NCBI RefSeq assembly: GCF_946477055.1
Contig: NZ_CAMKXG010000029.1
Location: 1 to 19,825 of the forward strand
Reading direction: 5' to 3'
DNA length: 19,825 nt
From: Lonsdalea britannica
GTDB taxonomy: Bacteria; Pseudomonadota; Gammaproteobacteria; Enterobacterales; Enterobacteriaceae
This document shows, piece after piece, positions 8,011 through 17,499 of this stretch. Each line of letters starts with the position of its first letter. Positions within the stretch are counted from its first letter, which is position 1. The notes below the pieces were generated by a model. That model searched no databases. It had not been told where the DNA came from and saw nothing but the letters and a program-made list of their open reading frames with translations. A program made the translations under genes and the position numbers.

Positions 8011-8895
8011 ATGGATAGTCACTCACTGCGCTTTTTCAAAGCCGTGGCTGAAAGCGGCTCTGTCAAAGAGGCGTCAAAGCAGTTGCACTGCGTTTCGTCA
8101 AACGTCACGACTCGTCTCAAGCGGTTAGAGGCCAGCCTCAATGTCTGTCTGTTCAGGCGCGAGAAAAATCGCCTCTATATCACGCCGGAGGGAGAATATT
8201 TGTTGGGATACGCCAACAAAATTTTGGCGTTGATGGACGAAGCGGAAAGAAGCTTGCAAGCTCAGAACCCCTCAGGTCCGTTACGCTTAGGTTCCATGGA
8301 GACCACGGCGGCCGTCCGTTTACCTTCCTTGCTGTCCTCTTTTAGTCGAGATACACCGCTGGTGGAGCTGAGCCTGGAAACGCACCCGACGCGTCAACTG
8401 GTTGATAAGGTGCTGAATGGCAGCCTGGATATTGCGTTTGTGGCAGACCATGAGCATCTATCGCGAGACTTGCTGGAAAGTCTTCCCGTGTGGCGAGAAA
8501 CATTGGTGCTGGTGACGCTCAAAGATCACCCCGACGTGGTGACGGCAAACGATCTGCGGATCAAAAGACCGCTGACATTGGGGTTGGGCTGCTATTATCG
8601 CTACCGCTTTGTGCAGTGGCTCAGGCAACAGGGCATCGTTGGGCCGGAGCCGCAGGAGTTCGGGTCTTTTCAAACCATTCTTGGCTGTGTGGCGTCGGGC
8701 ATGGGGATCTCGCTCTTGCCGGAAAGCGTGGTCAGCCAGTACGCGCAAAGTTTCGATATTCGTCGCCACGCTATCGACCCCTGCATTGGTGAAGTCGACA
8801 CGCTGATGATTTGGCTAAAAAGTCGTGAGGCGGGGAGGGGCTCCACTGCCTTCAGGCAGTTTGTGATAAAGAACCGTTCGGCGCATGATAAATGA
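8011..8895 (+). CDS. LysR-family transcriptional regulator
   Basis: The 294-residue protein has the LysR layout. An N-terminal winged helix-turn-helix is at about 1-60 (SLRFFKAVAESGSVKEASKQLH, then SSNVTTRLKRLEASL and LFRRE), a linker helix follows, and the periplasmic-binding-protein-like effector domain spans about 90-290 (PLRLGSMETTAAVRLP; GMGISLLPESVV). It is divergent from the MFS gene with a 113-bp gap holding two inverted repeats, the standard position of a LysR regulator that controls its neighbour. It therefore probably controls the MFS / FAD-NAD(P) / tautomerase operon in response to a pathway metabolite. The Shine-Dalgarno is modest (AGAGAG, 9 bases upstream). Effector unknown. Confidence 0.92.
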   Translation: MDSHSLRFFKAVAESGSVKEASKQLHCVSSNVTTRLKRLEASLNVCLFRREKNRLYITPEGEYLLGYANKILALMDEAERSLQAQNPSGPLRLGSMETTAAVRLPSLLSSFSRDTPLVELSLETHPTRQLVDKVLNGSLDIAFVADHEHLSRDLLESLPVWRETLVLVTLKDHPDVVTANDLRIKRPLTLGLGCYYRYRFVQWLRQQGIVGPEPQEFGSFQTILGCVASGMGISLLPESVVSQYAQSFDIRRHAIDPCIGEVDTLMIWLKSREAGRGSTAFRQFVIKNRSAHDK

Positions 8896-8993
8896 TTCTG
8901 TGTCCAGGTCGTTAGGTCCGCATGTTCCAACGGCCGGGGTCATGAGAGATTGTTTTGCTGTAGAGAAAAATAATTTAAGACGGAGGGCCTTTC

Positions 8994-9578
8994 ATGACGT
9001 CATCGATCACCATCATTAAACAGAAATTGCTGTCCGATCACTGGTTCGTGCTGAATAAGTATGTTTATGACCTGAAAAGAAAAAATGGCGAAACCGTTCG
9101 GCAGGTTCGCGAGGTGTATGACCGGGGTAATGGGGCAACGATCCTGTTGTACAACCGGGAAAAGGGCAGAGTGGTCCTGACGCGTCAGTTTCGTTTGCCG
9201 ACATATCTGAACGGCAATGAGAGCGGCATGCTGCTGGAAGCCTGTGCCGGGATGCTGGACGATCACTCACCCGAAGCCTGTGTGCGCCACGAAGCGATCG
9301 AAGAGACGGGCTATGTCGTCAGAGACGTCGAAAAACTGTTTGAAGCCTATATGTCGCCGGGCGGCGTCACTGAAATCATCCACTTCTTCGCGGCGCAGTA
9401 CGACGAGTCGCTGCGTGATAACCGAGGGGGCGGGATTGATGATGAAGATATCGAAGTGGTTGAACTGCCCTTTACTGAAGCTGTCGCTATGATGAAGGAC
9501 GGGCGAATCAAAGATGCCAAGACCATCATGCTCTTGCAGTACGCCCAGATCCAAGGTTGGTTTAGCGAGTCGTCATGA
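8994..9578 (+). CDS. nudK: GDP-mannose pyrophosphatase, Nudix family
   Basis: NudK hydrolyses GDP-mannose to GMP and mannose-1-phosphate and may tune cell-surface sugar precursors. The 194-residue product is close to E. coli NudK (191 residues) from its N-terminus ([14 protein letters not shown]) to its end. The Nudix helix occupies about 86-108 with the core HEAIEETGY; the usual Arg before the first Glu of this core is His here (Lys in E. coli NudK as I recall). [14 protein letters not shown] at 119-132 and [11 protein letters not shown] are further NudK landmarks. The ATG at 8994 follows a GGAGG about 8 bases upstream. It lies 98 bp downstream of the LysR gene in the same direction, but is a conserved core gene found beside talA in E. 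coli too, so it need not belong to the LysR module. Confidence 0.94.
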   Translation: MTSSITIIKQKLLSDHWFVLNKYVYDLKRKNGETVRQVREVYDRGNGATILLYNREKGRVVLTRQFRLPTYLNGNESGMLLEACAGMLDDHSPEACVRHEAIEETGYVVRDVEKLFEAYMSPGGVTEIIHFFAAQYDESLRDNRGGGIDDEDIEVVELPFTEAVAMMKDGRIKDAKTIMLLQYAQIQGWFSESS

Positions 9579-9590
9579 TGGGACGTTAAT

Positions 9591-9613
9591 GCGGGGCGCT
9601 GAACTCGCCCCGC
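9591..9613. terminator. GC-rich hairpin between convergent nudK and talA
   Basis: GCGGGGCG (9591-9598) pairs perfectly with CGCCCCGC (9606-9613) around a 7-base loop. There is no strong T-run on either side, so it may act as a weak bidirectional terminator or a 3'-end stabiliser. Confidence 0.55.
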
Positions 9614-9629
9614 CAGACATCATTTCTTG

Positions 9630-10580
9630 TTACAGCTGCGCGGCCAGCAGGTCTTCGAGCTTCTGCTGATCCGCAGCAAACAATCGGATCCCTTCCGCCA
9701 GCTTCTCGACCGCCATGGCGTCCTGATTGTGGAGCCAGCGGAATTCGGCTTCGGAGAGTGGCGAAGCCTGATAGAGCCCTTCCGTCGCCGGGCTGAGCTT
9801 GCGCTCCACCGGCGCGTCGCTGTTTTTCAACTGCTCCAGCAGGTGCGGAGAAATAGTCAGTCGGTCGCACCCTGCCAGCGCCAGAACCTGTTCAACTTTG
9901 CGGAAGCTGGCGCCCATGATGACGGTCTCGTAGCGGTGCTGCTTGTAGTAGTCGTAGATGCGTTTGACGGACTGTACGCCCGGATCTTGTTCTGCCGAAT
10001 AGTCTGCGTTCGGCTCCCGCGCCTGATACCAGTCGTAGATTCGGCCGACGAACGGCGAGATCAGATACACGCCCGCTTCCGCACAGGCCCGCGCCTGCGC
10101 AAACGAGAACAGCAGCGTCAGATTGCAGTTAATCCCTTCCTTCTCCAGCGCTTCAGCGGCCTGAATGCCTTCCCAGGTCGCCGCCAGCTTAATCAGAATG
10201 CGTGAACGGGGAATATCCTTGCGCTCATACAGTCCAATCAGTTTACGGGCCTTGGTGACGCACATCCCCCGGTCGAATGACAGGCGCGCGTCCACCTCAG
10301 TGGAGATCCGACCCGGAATGCTTTTCAGCACCTCTGCGCCAATATTGACGGCGAGTTGGTCGCTGGCGTTAATCAGCTGTGTTTCGCGCGATCCGCCCTG
10401 TTGGCGGGCGTAGTCCAGTGCATCGGTAAATAGCGACTGATAAGAGGGCAGGCTGGCGGCTTTCAGGATCAGCGAAGGATTGGTGGTGGCATCCTGCGGC
10501 GCGAAATGCCGGATTGAGTCGATATCGCCGCTGTCAGCTACCACAACGGTGAACTGCTTAAGGGCATCGAGTTGGTTCAT
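9630..10580 (-). CDS. talA: Transaldolase A
   Basis: Transaldolase moves a dihydroxyacetone unit between sugar phosphates in the non-oxidative pentose phosphate pathway. The 316-residue product has the Schiff-base lysine K131 in [14 protein letters not shown], the signature [12 protein letters not shown] (31-42), the [14 protein letters not shown] segment (90-103) and [20 protein letters not shown]. The N-terminus [25 protein letters not shown] and the C-terminus [16 protein letters not shown] fit TalA better than TalB. Its 172-bp upstream gap to yaiI contains the yaiI terminator hairpin, so talA has its own promoter there. No tktB follows it, in contrast to E. coli talA-tktB. Confidence 0.95.
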   Translation of the reverse strand: MNQLDALKQFTVVVADSGDIDSIRHFAPQDATTNPSLILKAASLPSYQSLFTDALDYARQQGGSRETQLINASDQLAVNIGAEVLKSIPGRISTEVDARLSFDRGMCVTKARKLIGLYERKDIPRSRILIKLAATWEGIQAAEALEKEGINCNLTLLFSFAQARACAEAGVYLISPFVGRIYDWYQAREPNADYSAEQDPGVQSVKRIYDYYKQHRYETVIMGASFRKVEQVLALAGCDRLTISPHLLEQLKNSDAPVERKLSPATEGLYQASPLSEAEFRWLHNQDAMAVEKLAEGIRLFAADQQKLEDLLAAQL

Positions 10581-10716
10581 GCATGACTCCTGGGATAAGA
10601 AACGGATCGACGAAAACTCAGGGTGGTGATGACATACCCTGCATCAGTACCGGACAGAATGACATGCGCTTTTTCTGATTACTGTGATGGAGGAAGATAA
10701 TAGGGCAATAGAATGA

Positions 10717-10740
10717 CCCGACCGCGGGGATGCGATCGGG
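10717..10740 (-). terminator. Terminator hairpin downstream of yaiI
   Basis: On the minus strand CCCGATCGC pairs with GCGGTCGGG (9 bp, one G-T pair) around a 6-base loop, followed by TCATTCTATT. It separates the hemF-yaiI operon from talA. Confidence 0.6.
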
Positions 10741-10752
10741 GTGACGCAGAAG

Positions 10753-11204
10753 TTAGCGAGACTGTCGTTGCAGCCACTGATCCAGCTGATTGGCGAATTG
10801 CTGGCGGTCGCGCTGGCTCAGCGCGTTGGGTCCGCCGGTCTGGATGCCGCTGGAACGCAAGGTATCCATAAAGTCGCGCAGGGTCAGCCGCTCACGGATG
10901 GTGTCCGGCGTGTATCGCTCTCCGCGTGGGTTCAGCGCTTCGCCCTGTTTTTCCAGCACTTCGGACGCCAGCGGGATATCGCTGGTGATCACCAAATCGC
11001 CGGGCGTCACGCGGCGGACGATTTCGTTGTCCGCAACGTCGAATCCTGCCGCGACGCGCAGCGTGCGCAGATAGGGGGACGCTGGCACTTTCAGCGGCTG
11101 ATTCGCGACGAAGGTGACGGTTGTCGCCGTGCGTTCTGCCGCACGATACAGGACTTCCTTGATAACGACGGGGCATGCGTCGGCATCGACCCAGATAACG
11201 GCCA

Positions 11205-11205
<1 letters not shown>
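10753..11205 (-). CDS. yaiI: UPF0178 family protein YaiI
   Basis: This is a 150-residue cytoplasmic protein of the YaiI/YqxD family (UPF0178, DUF188), whose biochemical role is not established; a PIN-like/NYN-related nuclease fold has been suggested for it. Visible landmarks are the N-terminal DADACP (7-12), ADNEIVRR, the strand-plus-acid [23 protein letters not shown] and the C-terminal FANQLDQWL. The ATG overlaps the hemF stop by one base (TGATG), so it is translationally coupled to hemF and probably made from the same transcript. No functional link to haem synthesis is known to me. Confidence 0.93.
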
Positions 11206-12233
<1,028 letters not shown>

Positions 12234-12309
12234 TTACGGTTGCGTCTGACGTGAATCACGCGATAATCAGAACTTACCTCATTTACTTACCGATAATGGG
12301 TCGTTAGCG

Positions 12310-12735
12310 ATGGACATCCGCATATTCAAACAAGATGACTTTGAAGAAGTGATCACTCTTTGGGACCGCTGTGATCTACTGCGTCCGTGGAACGATCCGG
12401 AAATGGATATCGAACGTAAGATGAATCACGACCCCGATCTGTTCCTGGTGGCGGAAGTCGGCGGAGAGATTGTCGGTTCGGTGATGGGCGGCTATGACGG
12501 TCATCGCGGTTCGGCCTACTACTTAGGCGTGCATCCGGACTTTCGCGGACGTGGCATCGCCAATGCCTTGGTGAGCCGACTGGAAAAGAAATTGATTGCG
12601 CGCGGTTGCCCGAAAATCAATCTGATGGTGCGCGAAGATAATGACGCGGTCATCGGCATGTATGAGAAGCTCGATTATCAAACCGCAGACTGCATCACGC
12701 TCGGTAAGCGCCTGATAGAAGATCAGGAGTATTAA
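12310..12735 (+). CDS. ypeA: GNAT-family acetyltransferase YpeA
   Basis: The 141-residue protein is a single GNAT N-acetyltransferase domain nearly identical in layout to E. coli YpeA, whose substrate is unknown. The acetyl-CoA binding motif A is at about 75-95 ([19 protein letters not shown], with RGRGIA), preceded by the strand [18 protein letters not shown] and followed by the motif B strand [21 protein letters not shown]. No signal peptide. The Shine-Dalgarno is weak. It is divergent from hemF and followed at once by a good terminator hairpin, so it is a single-gene unit. Confidence 0.94.
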   Translation: MDIRIFKQDDFEEVITLWDRCDLLRPWNDPEMDIERKMNHDPDLFLVAEVGGEIVGSVMGGYDGHRGSAYYLGVHPDFRGRGIANALVSRLEKKLIARGCPKINLMVREDNDAVIGMYEKLDYQTADCITLGKRLIEDQEY

Positions 12736-12739
12736 GCGC

Positions 12740-12782
12740 GGGATGATATGCCAGCGCGGCATGTTATCCCCCAACGATTTTT
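12740..12782 (+). terminator. Terminator of ypeA
   Basis: GGGATGATATGCC (12740-12752) pairs with GGCATGTTATCCC (12758-12770) as a 13-bp stem with two G-T pairs and a 5-base loop; a run of five T residues follows at 12778-12782. Confidence 0.72.
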
Positions 12783-12783
12783 A

Positions 12784-12845
12784 CGGCACTTTCTGTGCGC
12801 AGAGGACTCCAATAGCCATCTGCATGCAGGCAGGTGCCGTTTTTT
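12784..12845 (+). other. Hairpin with U-run between ypeA and yfeY
   Basis: CGGCAC (12784-12789) can pair with GTGCCG (12834-12839), which is followed by six T residues (12840-12845). Inside lie the palindromes TGCGCA and CTGCATGCAG. This could be a second terminator, a small Hfq-type RNA or simply the yfeY leader. It ends 3 bases before the yfeY Shine-Dalgarno. I see no clear promoter for it. Confidence 0.25.
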
Positions 12846-12860
12846 GTTAAGGAGTTGGTT

Positions 12861-13451
12861 GTGATCACTGTTCGCCCACTATATTTGGCTCTTCCGCTGC
12901 TGCTGACCGGCTGCGGCACGCTTTCCCATTTATCCTGGTCCAGCCTGTCGCCAATGAACTGGTTCGGGTCTTCTTTAACGGTCTCTGATACGGGCGTCGG
13001 CGGTATTACCGCAGGGACGCCGATGTCTGAAGCGGCGCTCGATCGTGCATTGGACGGAAATTACCGGCTGCGCGGTGGCATGGCGACGCATAACGGTAAG
13101 CTGGTGGCGTTCTATGAAGCGCTGAAAGACGATCAGGTGAAAGTGACGATCAACGGGGAGCCGAAGAGTCACGTCAGTCAGGTGGATGTGATGGATGCAT
13201 CAGCCGCCAGCGCCTGGGGCGTCAAGATCGGCGATGAATTCAGTTCGCTCTACAGCAAGGCATTCGACGCCTGCCAACTGGGTCAGGGCGACAGCGCGCG
13301 CGACGTAGAATGTGTTGCGCCGCAGAGTCAGCACGTGAGCTATCTGTTTACCGGTAGCTGGAGTGGTCCGGATGGACTGATGCCGCCGGACGATATTCTG
13401 CAACGCTGGAAGGTCAGCAAAATCATCTGGCACGCTCAGCCGCGCCGCTGA
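12861..13451 (+). CDS. yfeY: RpoE-regulated-type lipoprotein YfeY
   Basis: The 196-residue product is a predicted outer-membrane-anchored lipoprotein. It has a short hydrophobic signal ending in the lipobox LLTG-C with the lipidated cysteine at 18. The mature part (NWFGSS, GVGGITAGTP, LDGNYRLRGGM, GVKIGDEFSSLYSKAF, GLMPPDDILQRWKVSKIIW) matches E. coli YfeY (DUF1131), reported as part of the sigma-E regulon; its function is unknown. I chose the GTG at 12861 because AAGGAG lies 6 bases before it and it gives a normal signal peptide. An in-frame ATG at 12834 has no ribosome-binding site and would overlap the hairpin. I found no good sigma-E promoter upstream. A strong terminator follows. Confidence 0.9.
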   Translation: MITVRPLYLALPLLLTGCGTLSHLSWSSLSPMNWFGSSLTVSDTGVGGITAGTPMSEAALDRALDGNYRLRGGMATHNGKLVAFYEALKDDQVKVTINGEPKSHVSQVDVMDASAASAWGVKIGDEFSSLYSKAFDACQLGQGDSARDVECVAPQSQHVSYLFTGSWSGPDGLMPPDDILQRWKVSKIIWHAQPRR

Positions 13452-13461
13452 TTCATGCCTC

Positions 13462-13489
13462 AGCATGGGCGGCTCCGCCCATGCTTTTT
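13462..13489 (+). terminator. Strong intrinsic terminator after yfeY
   Basis: AGCATGGGCG (13462-13471) and CGCCCATGCT (13476-13485) form a perfect 10-bp stem with the loop GCTC, running directly into five T residues. Ten bases after the yfeY stop. Confidence 0.92.
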
Positions 13490-13666
13490 CTGGTTTTTCC
13501 CTCGTATTCGCTTCCCGCGTTCTCTCTCCGCCGCCGTGTGGCCTCGTAAACATTTTGCGTTGAAGCAAAGCAAAATCAGTATTGCATCCGGTATCATAAG
13601 CGCGCTGGGTATCTTCAGGGCAACAATGACGATACAACATACTGAATAATAAGAGGAATGAGAGTG

Positions 13667-14566
13667 ATGACACCAATTCAAAGCGGTATCTTGCTGGAGC
13701 ATCGCCGTTTTGCCATTTATATGGAAGCCAGAGTTCAGGGAGAATTTGATGCCATCCGGCAGGGATGCAAGAAATTTTGTCAGTCTCTGAATGAGTTACA
13801 GCAGCAGTTTCCTGATGCCGGTCTGGGGGCGACGCTCGCCTTTGGTCACGATGTGTGGCGTGAGTTGGATTGCGAGAACAGCGCCGCTGAACTCAAACCA
13901 TTTACGCCGCTGGGAAAAGGACTCGCGCCAGCCACGCAGAGAGACATGCTGATCCATATTCAGTCACTTCGTCATGACGTGAACTTCAGCCTGGCTCAGG
14001 CGGCGCTGGTCGCGTTCGGCACCGCCATTCACGTCGAAGAAGAAACTCATGGTTTCCGCTGGGTGGAAGATCGGGACCTGAGCGGCTTCGTCGACGGTAC
14101 TGAAAACCCGCAGGGCGAAGATCGCCATAGCGTCGCCATCATTCCCGATGGGCAGCCGGGCGCTGGCGGCAGCTACGTCTTCGTGCAGCGCTGGGAGCAT
14201 AACCTGCGCCAGCTGCAGCGAATGAGTACGGAAAAACAGGAACAGATGATCGGTCGTACTAAGCAGGAGAACGAAGAGCTGCCGTCCGATCAGCGCCCGG
14301 AAACGTCTCACCTCAGCCGTGTCGATCTCAAAGAGGACGGCAAAGGGCTGAAAATTCTGCGACAAAGCCTGCCTTACGGCACCGCGAGCGGTAAAAAAGG
14401 ACTCTATTTCATGGCCTACTGTTCTCGCCTGCACAATATCGAACAGCAGCTGCTGAGCATGTTCGGCGATCGAGACGGCAAGCGAGACGAGATGTTGCGC
14501 TTTACCCGTGCCGTAAGCGGGAGCTACTATTTCGCTCCGTCGCTGACGTGGTTACAGGCATTGTAA
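13667..14566 (+). CDS. yfeX: DyP-type haem peroxidase YfeX
   Basis: YfeX is a cytoplasmic dye-decolorising-type peroxidase that uses haem b; oxidation of porphyrinogens and removal of iron from haem have both been proposed for it. With the ATG at 13667 the product is 299 residues, the length of E. coli YfeX. The key residues fall at the expected numbers: D143 in the GFVDGTENP motif, proximal His H215 in RPETSHL, and R232 in ILRQSLPYG. An in-frame ATG at 13658 is possible; AGAGG at 13652-13656 lies 10 bases before the chosen start and too close to the upstream one. The preceding 215-bp gap contains the yfeY terminator and a small inverted repeat (TTTTGC at 13553, GCAAAA at 13570). cysM follows 45 bp later. 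Confidence 0.94.
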   Translation: MTPIQSGILLEHRRFAIYMEARVQGEFDAIRQGCKKFCQSLNELQQQFPDAGLGATLAFGHDVWRELDCENSAAELKPFTPLGKGLAPATQRDMLIHIQSLRHDVNFSLAQAALVAFGTAIHVEEETHGFRWVEDRDLSGFVDGTENPQGEDRHSVAIIPDGQPGAGGSYVFVQRWEHNLRQLQRMSTEKQEQMIGRTKQENEELPSDQRPETSHLSRVDLKEDGKGLKILRQSLPYGTASGKKGLYFMAYCSRLHNIEQQLLSMFGDRDGKRDEMLRFTRAVSGSYYFAPSLTWLQAL

Positions 14567-14611
14567 CGGCTGACGCGAGGCGATCCCGATAACGAAAGGT
14601 AGGCAGAGGAC

Positions 14612-15499
14612 GTGAAGACAGACGCGCTTGAACACTGCATCGGCAATACGCCGCTGGTAAAATTACAGCGATTGGCTCGCCATACGGAGAGCGAGATCTG
14701 GGTCAAGCTGGAAGGGCAGAACCCGGCGGGGTCGATCAAGGATCGTGCGGCTTACGGCATGATCTGTCAGGCGGAGCGGCGAGGGACGATTAGCCCCGGC
14801 GACACCTTGATTGAAGCGACCAGCGGTAATACCGGCATCGCGCTGGCGATGGTGGCGGCGTTGAAGGGATACCGTTTGCGGTTGCTGATGCCGGAAAACA
14901 TGAGTCTGGAGCGTCAGGCCGCCATGCGCGCTTACGGCGCTGAACTCTTGCTGGTGAGTCAGCAAGAGGGAATGGAAGGCGCACGCGACAGGGCGCGCCG
15001 GATGGCGGAGGCGGGTGAAGGCTATGTGCTCGACCAGTTCAACAATCCGGACAATGCGCAAGCCCATTTCGCCAGCACCGGTCCTGAAATCTGGCGTCAA
15101 ACTGAAGGTCGTCTGACCCACTTTGTTTCCTGTATGGGTACCACGGGGACGATCACCGGCGTCAGCCGCTATCTGAAAAGTCAGCGTGACGCGATTTGCA
15201 CCGTCGGCCTGCAACCGCAGGCGGGCAGTCAGATCCCGGGGATCCGTCGTTGGTCGCCTGGCTATATGCCGGGAATTTATGCGCCTGAACTGGTTGACCG
15301 CGTTCTGGACGTTTCTCAGCAAGAGGCCGAGGCCACGACCCGCCTGCTGGCGCAACAGGAAGGTCTTTTATGCGGCGTGAGTTCCGGCGGCGCGGTGGCT
15401 GGCGCTTTGAAGATCGCCGCTGCCGAGCCGGGAAGTCGTATCGTCGCGATTGTATGCGATCGCGGCGACCGCTATCTCTCGACCGGCGTCTTCGACTAA
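14612..15499 (+). CDS. cysM: Cysteine synthase B (O-acetylserine sulfhydrylase B)
   Basis: CysM is a PLP enzyme that makes cysteine from O-acetylserine and sulfide, or S-sulfocysteine from thiosulfate, in the cytoplasm. The 295-residue product has IGNTPLVKLQR (10-20), the PLP lysine K43 in PAGSIKDRAA, the phosphate-cradling SGNTG (71-75), GTTGTITGVSRY, and the C-terminal CGVSSGGAVAGA and DRGDRYLSTGVF. It starts with GTG at 14612, with AGG 8 bases upstream; this start gives the family N-terminus. The protein ends at STGVFD, about eight residues short of E. coli CysM (303). It stands alone after yfeX instead of ending a cysPTWA operon, and is convergent with macB, 23 bp apart. Confidence 0.95.
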   Translation: MKTDALEHCIGNTPLVKLQRLARHTESEIWVKLEGQNPAGSIKDRAAYGMICQAERRGTISPGDTLIEATSGNTGIALAMVAALKGYRLRLLMPENMSLERQAAMRAYGAELLLVSQQEGMEGARDRARRMAEAGEGYVLDQFNNPDNAQAHFASTGPEIWRQTEGRLTHFVSCMGTTGTITGVSRYLKSQRDAICTVGLQPQAGSQIPGIRRWSPGYMPGIYAPELVDRVLDVSQQEAEATTRLLAQQEGLLCGVSSGGAVAGALKIAAAEPGSRIVAIVCDRGDRYLSTGVFD

Positions 15500-15522
15500 C
15501 CGCCGCCTCTTTCCTCTCTCGG

Positions 15523-17496
15523 CTATTCCCTTTCCAGCGCGTAAATAGGCTGCATGTTGGCGGCGCGTCGGGCGGGGAAGAAGCCGAAAATCACGCCGAT
15601 CAGGCTGGAACAGACGAACGCGGCGACGATAGACACGGGCGAATACACGAGGGAGAAGCTGCTGACCAGCAGGCCGAATAATCCGCCGCAAAGCAGCGAA
15701 ACCACGACGCCCAACAGCCCGCCGCACAGGCACACCAGCACCGCTTCGATCAGGAATTGCTGCATGATATCGCTGGTGCGCGCGCCTACCGCCATCCGCA
15801 CGCCAATCTCCCGGGTGCGCTCGGTCACCGATACCAGCATGATGTTCATCACGCCAATTCCGCCGACAATCAGTGAAATCACCGCAATCAGCGATACCAG
15901 CAGCGTCAGCGTGGCGCCGGTTTTCTGAATAGCTTGCCGAATACTGTCGGTGTTCATCACGAAGAAGTCTTTATTGCCGTGGTGACGCGTCAGCTCCTGA
16001 GTAATGCCTTGCTCCGCGACGCTGAGATCGACATTGTCTTTAACGCGGACGGTGATGCTTCGCAGATAGGACTGTCCCACCAGTCGCCACATGGCGGTGG
16101 TGTAGGGAACCCAGACATTCAGGCTTTCGTCGCTCCCGAACCCGTTTTGCTGGCGTGTGGCCACGCCAATAATTCGACACGGCAGCGTGCCGAGCAGAAT
16201 GACCTGCCCCAGCGGATCTTCGCCATGCGGAAACAGCTTATCCCGCGTGTTCTGATCGATCACCACTTCTTGCGCCAGCGTGTCGATACTCTGGGAGGGA
16301 AATGATACGCCCTCCGACAGGGTGTAGCCGCGAACGGTAAAAAACTGTTCGCCGACGCCGTTCACGGTGGTGGTCAGCGAAACATTGCGGTAACGCAGCG
16401 TCACACTGGAGGAAAGCACGGGGGTGATGCTATGGACGTAGGGCTGTGCCGACAGCGGTTTAATGTCGCTGGCCCTCAGCGTTTGGATCGCGCCGGATCG
16501 CATATCGCCAAAGTCTTTGCCGGGAAAAATCTCCAGCGTGCTGGTGCCCATCTCATTGATGCTGTCCAAAACCTGCTGCTGGGAGCCTTTCCCCAGGGCG
16601 ACGACCGATACGACGGAGGCGATGCCGATGATGATGCCCAACATCGTCAGGAAGGTACGCATTCGTTGGGCGCTCATCGCGCGCAGCGCCATTTTGAACG
16701 CATTGGTAAAGCGTCCGCACCACTGGGAAAACGAAGGGATGGCTGACGATGTGGTGTGGGCGGCGGCTGGCGCCCGTTCAGGAATGGGAACTTCGGAAGC
16801 GTTTGAGGGAGAGCATTGACGGTCGCCGATGATTTCACCGTCATGAATTTCGATAATGCGTTCCGCCTGCTGCGCCACCTGCATATCGTGTGTGACGATG
16901 ATGATCGTCTGTCCCTGACGGTGCAGCTCTTTCAGGATCGTCAGCACTTCGTTGCCGCTGGTGCTATCGAGCGCGCCGGTCGGCTCGTCGGCCAGAATGA
17001 CGTTCCCGCCGTTCATCAGGGCGCGGGCGATACTGACGCGCTGCTGCTGACCACCGGAAAACTGGTTAGGCGAGTAGTTCAGACGTTCTTCCAGCCCCAG
17101 ACGCGTCAGCAGTGCGAGCGAGCGTTGCTGGCGTTCATGACGCGCTTTACCGGCATAGACGGCTGGGATCTCCACGTTGTCTTGTACCGTCAGGTCGCTC
17201 AGCAGATGATAGCGCTGGAAAATGAAGCCAAAATGCTCGCGCCTCAGCGCGGCCAGGCTGTCGTTATCCAACGTCAGCGTGGAGGTTCCTGCCACCAGAT
17301 AGTCGCCCTGACTGGGCTTGTCCAGACAGCCGAGAATGTTCATCAGGGTCGACTTTCCCGACCCGGAGGCCCCAACGATAGCGACCATTTCACCTGATTG
17401 GATCGTGAGATTGATGTCTTTCAGGACGTCGACCGTCTTCTCGCCGTTAGCAAAACGGCGAAAAACGTGGTTGAGCTGTAATAAAGGCGTCGTCAT
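15523..17496 (-). CDS. macB: Macrolide/peptide efflux ABC transporter MacB
   Basis: MacB is the inner-membrane ABC component of the MacAB-TolC pump, which expels macrolides, some toxins and other substrates from the periplasm using ATP. The 657-residue product (E. coli 648) has an N-terminal nucleotide-binding domain: Walker A GASGSGKS (42-49), signature FSGGQQQR (146-153), Walker B VILADEP (166-172) and switch His in IIIVTHD. The first membrane helix follows around [21 protein letters not shown], then a large periplasmic domain, and three C-terminal helices ([20 protein letters not shown]; the last ending [21 protein letters not shown]). The gene starts 3 bp after the macA stop, so they are one operon. 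It is convergent with cysM. Confidence 0.96.
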   Translation of the reverse strand: MTTPLLQLNHVFRRFANGEKTVDVLKDINLTIQSGEMVAIVGASGSGKSTLMNILGCLDKPSQGDYLVAGTSTLTLDNDSLAALRREHFGFIFQRYHLLSDLTVQDNVEIPAVYAGKARHERQQRSLALLTRLGLEERLNYSPNQFSGGQQQRVSIARALMNGGNVILADEPTGALDSTSGNEVLTILKELHRQGQTIIIVTHDMQVAQQAERIIEIHDGEIIGDRQCSPSNASEVPIPERAPAAAHTTSSAIPSFSQWCGRFTNAFKMALRAMSAQRMRTFLTMLGIIIGIASVVSVVALGKGSQQQVLDSINEMGTSTLEIFPGKDFGDMRSGAIQTLRASDIKPLSAQPYVHSITPVLSSSVTLRYRNVSLTTTVNGVGEQFFTVRGYTLSEGVSFPSQSIDTLAQEVVIDQNTRDKLFPHGEDPLGQVILLGTLPCRIIGVATRQQNGFGSDESLNVWVPYTTAMWRLVGQSYLRSITVRVKDNVDLSVAEQGITQELTRHHGNKDFFVMNTDSIRQAIQKTGATLTLLVSLIAVISLIVGGIGVMNIMLVSVTERTREIGVRMAVGARTSDIMQQFLIEAVLVCLCGGLLGVVVSLLCGGLFGLLVSSFSLVYSPVSIVAAFVCSSLIGVIFGFFPARRAANMQPIYALERE

Positions 17497-17499
17497 GGT

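Noticed and set aside
8896..8993. nudK as a member of the LysR operon
   Set aside because: The gap is 98 bp, nudK is a core gene also found beside talA in E. coli, and its known reaction has no link to the flavoprotein or tautomerase.
12785..12815. Possible sigma-E promoter for yfeY starting at GGCACTT
   Set aside because: The -35-like word is present, but no TCTGA-type -10 occurs at the right distance.
14663..15355. A 230-codon minus-strand frame opposite cysM
   Set aside because: cysM has all its catalytic motifs on the plus strand; the antisense translation is rich in Arg/His without domain features.
16816..17397. A 193-codon plus-strand frame opposite the MacB ATPase domain
   Set aside because: The minus strand encodes Walker A, signature and Walker B motifs in order; the antisense frame is incidental.
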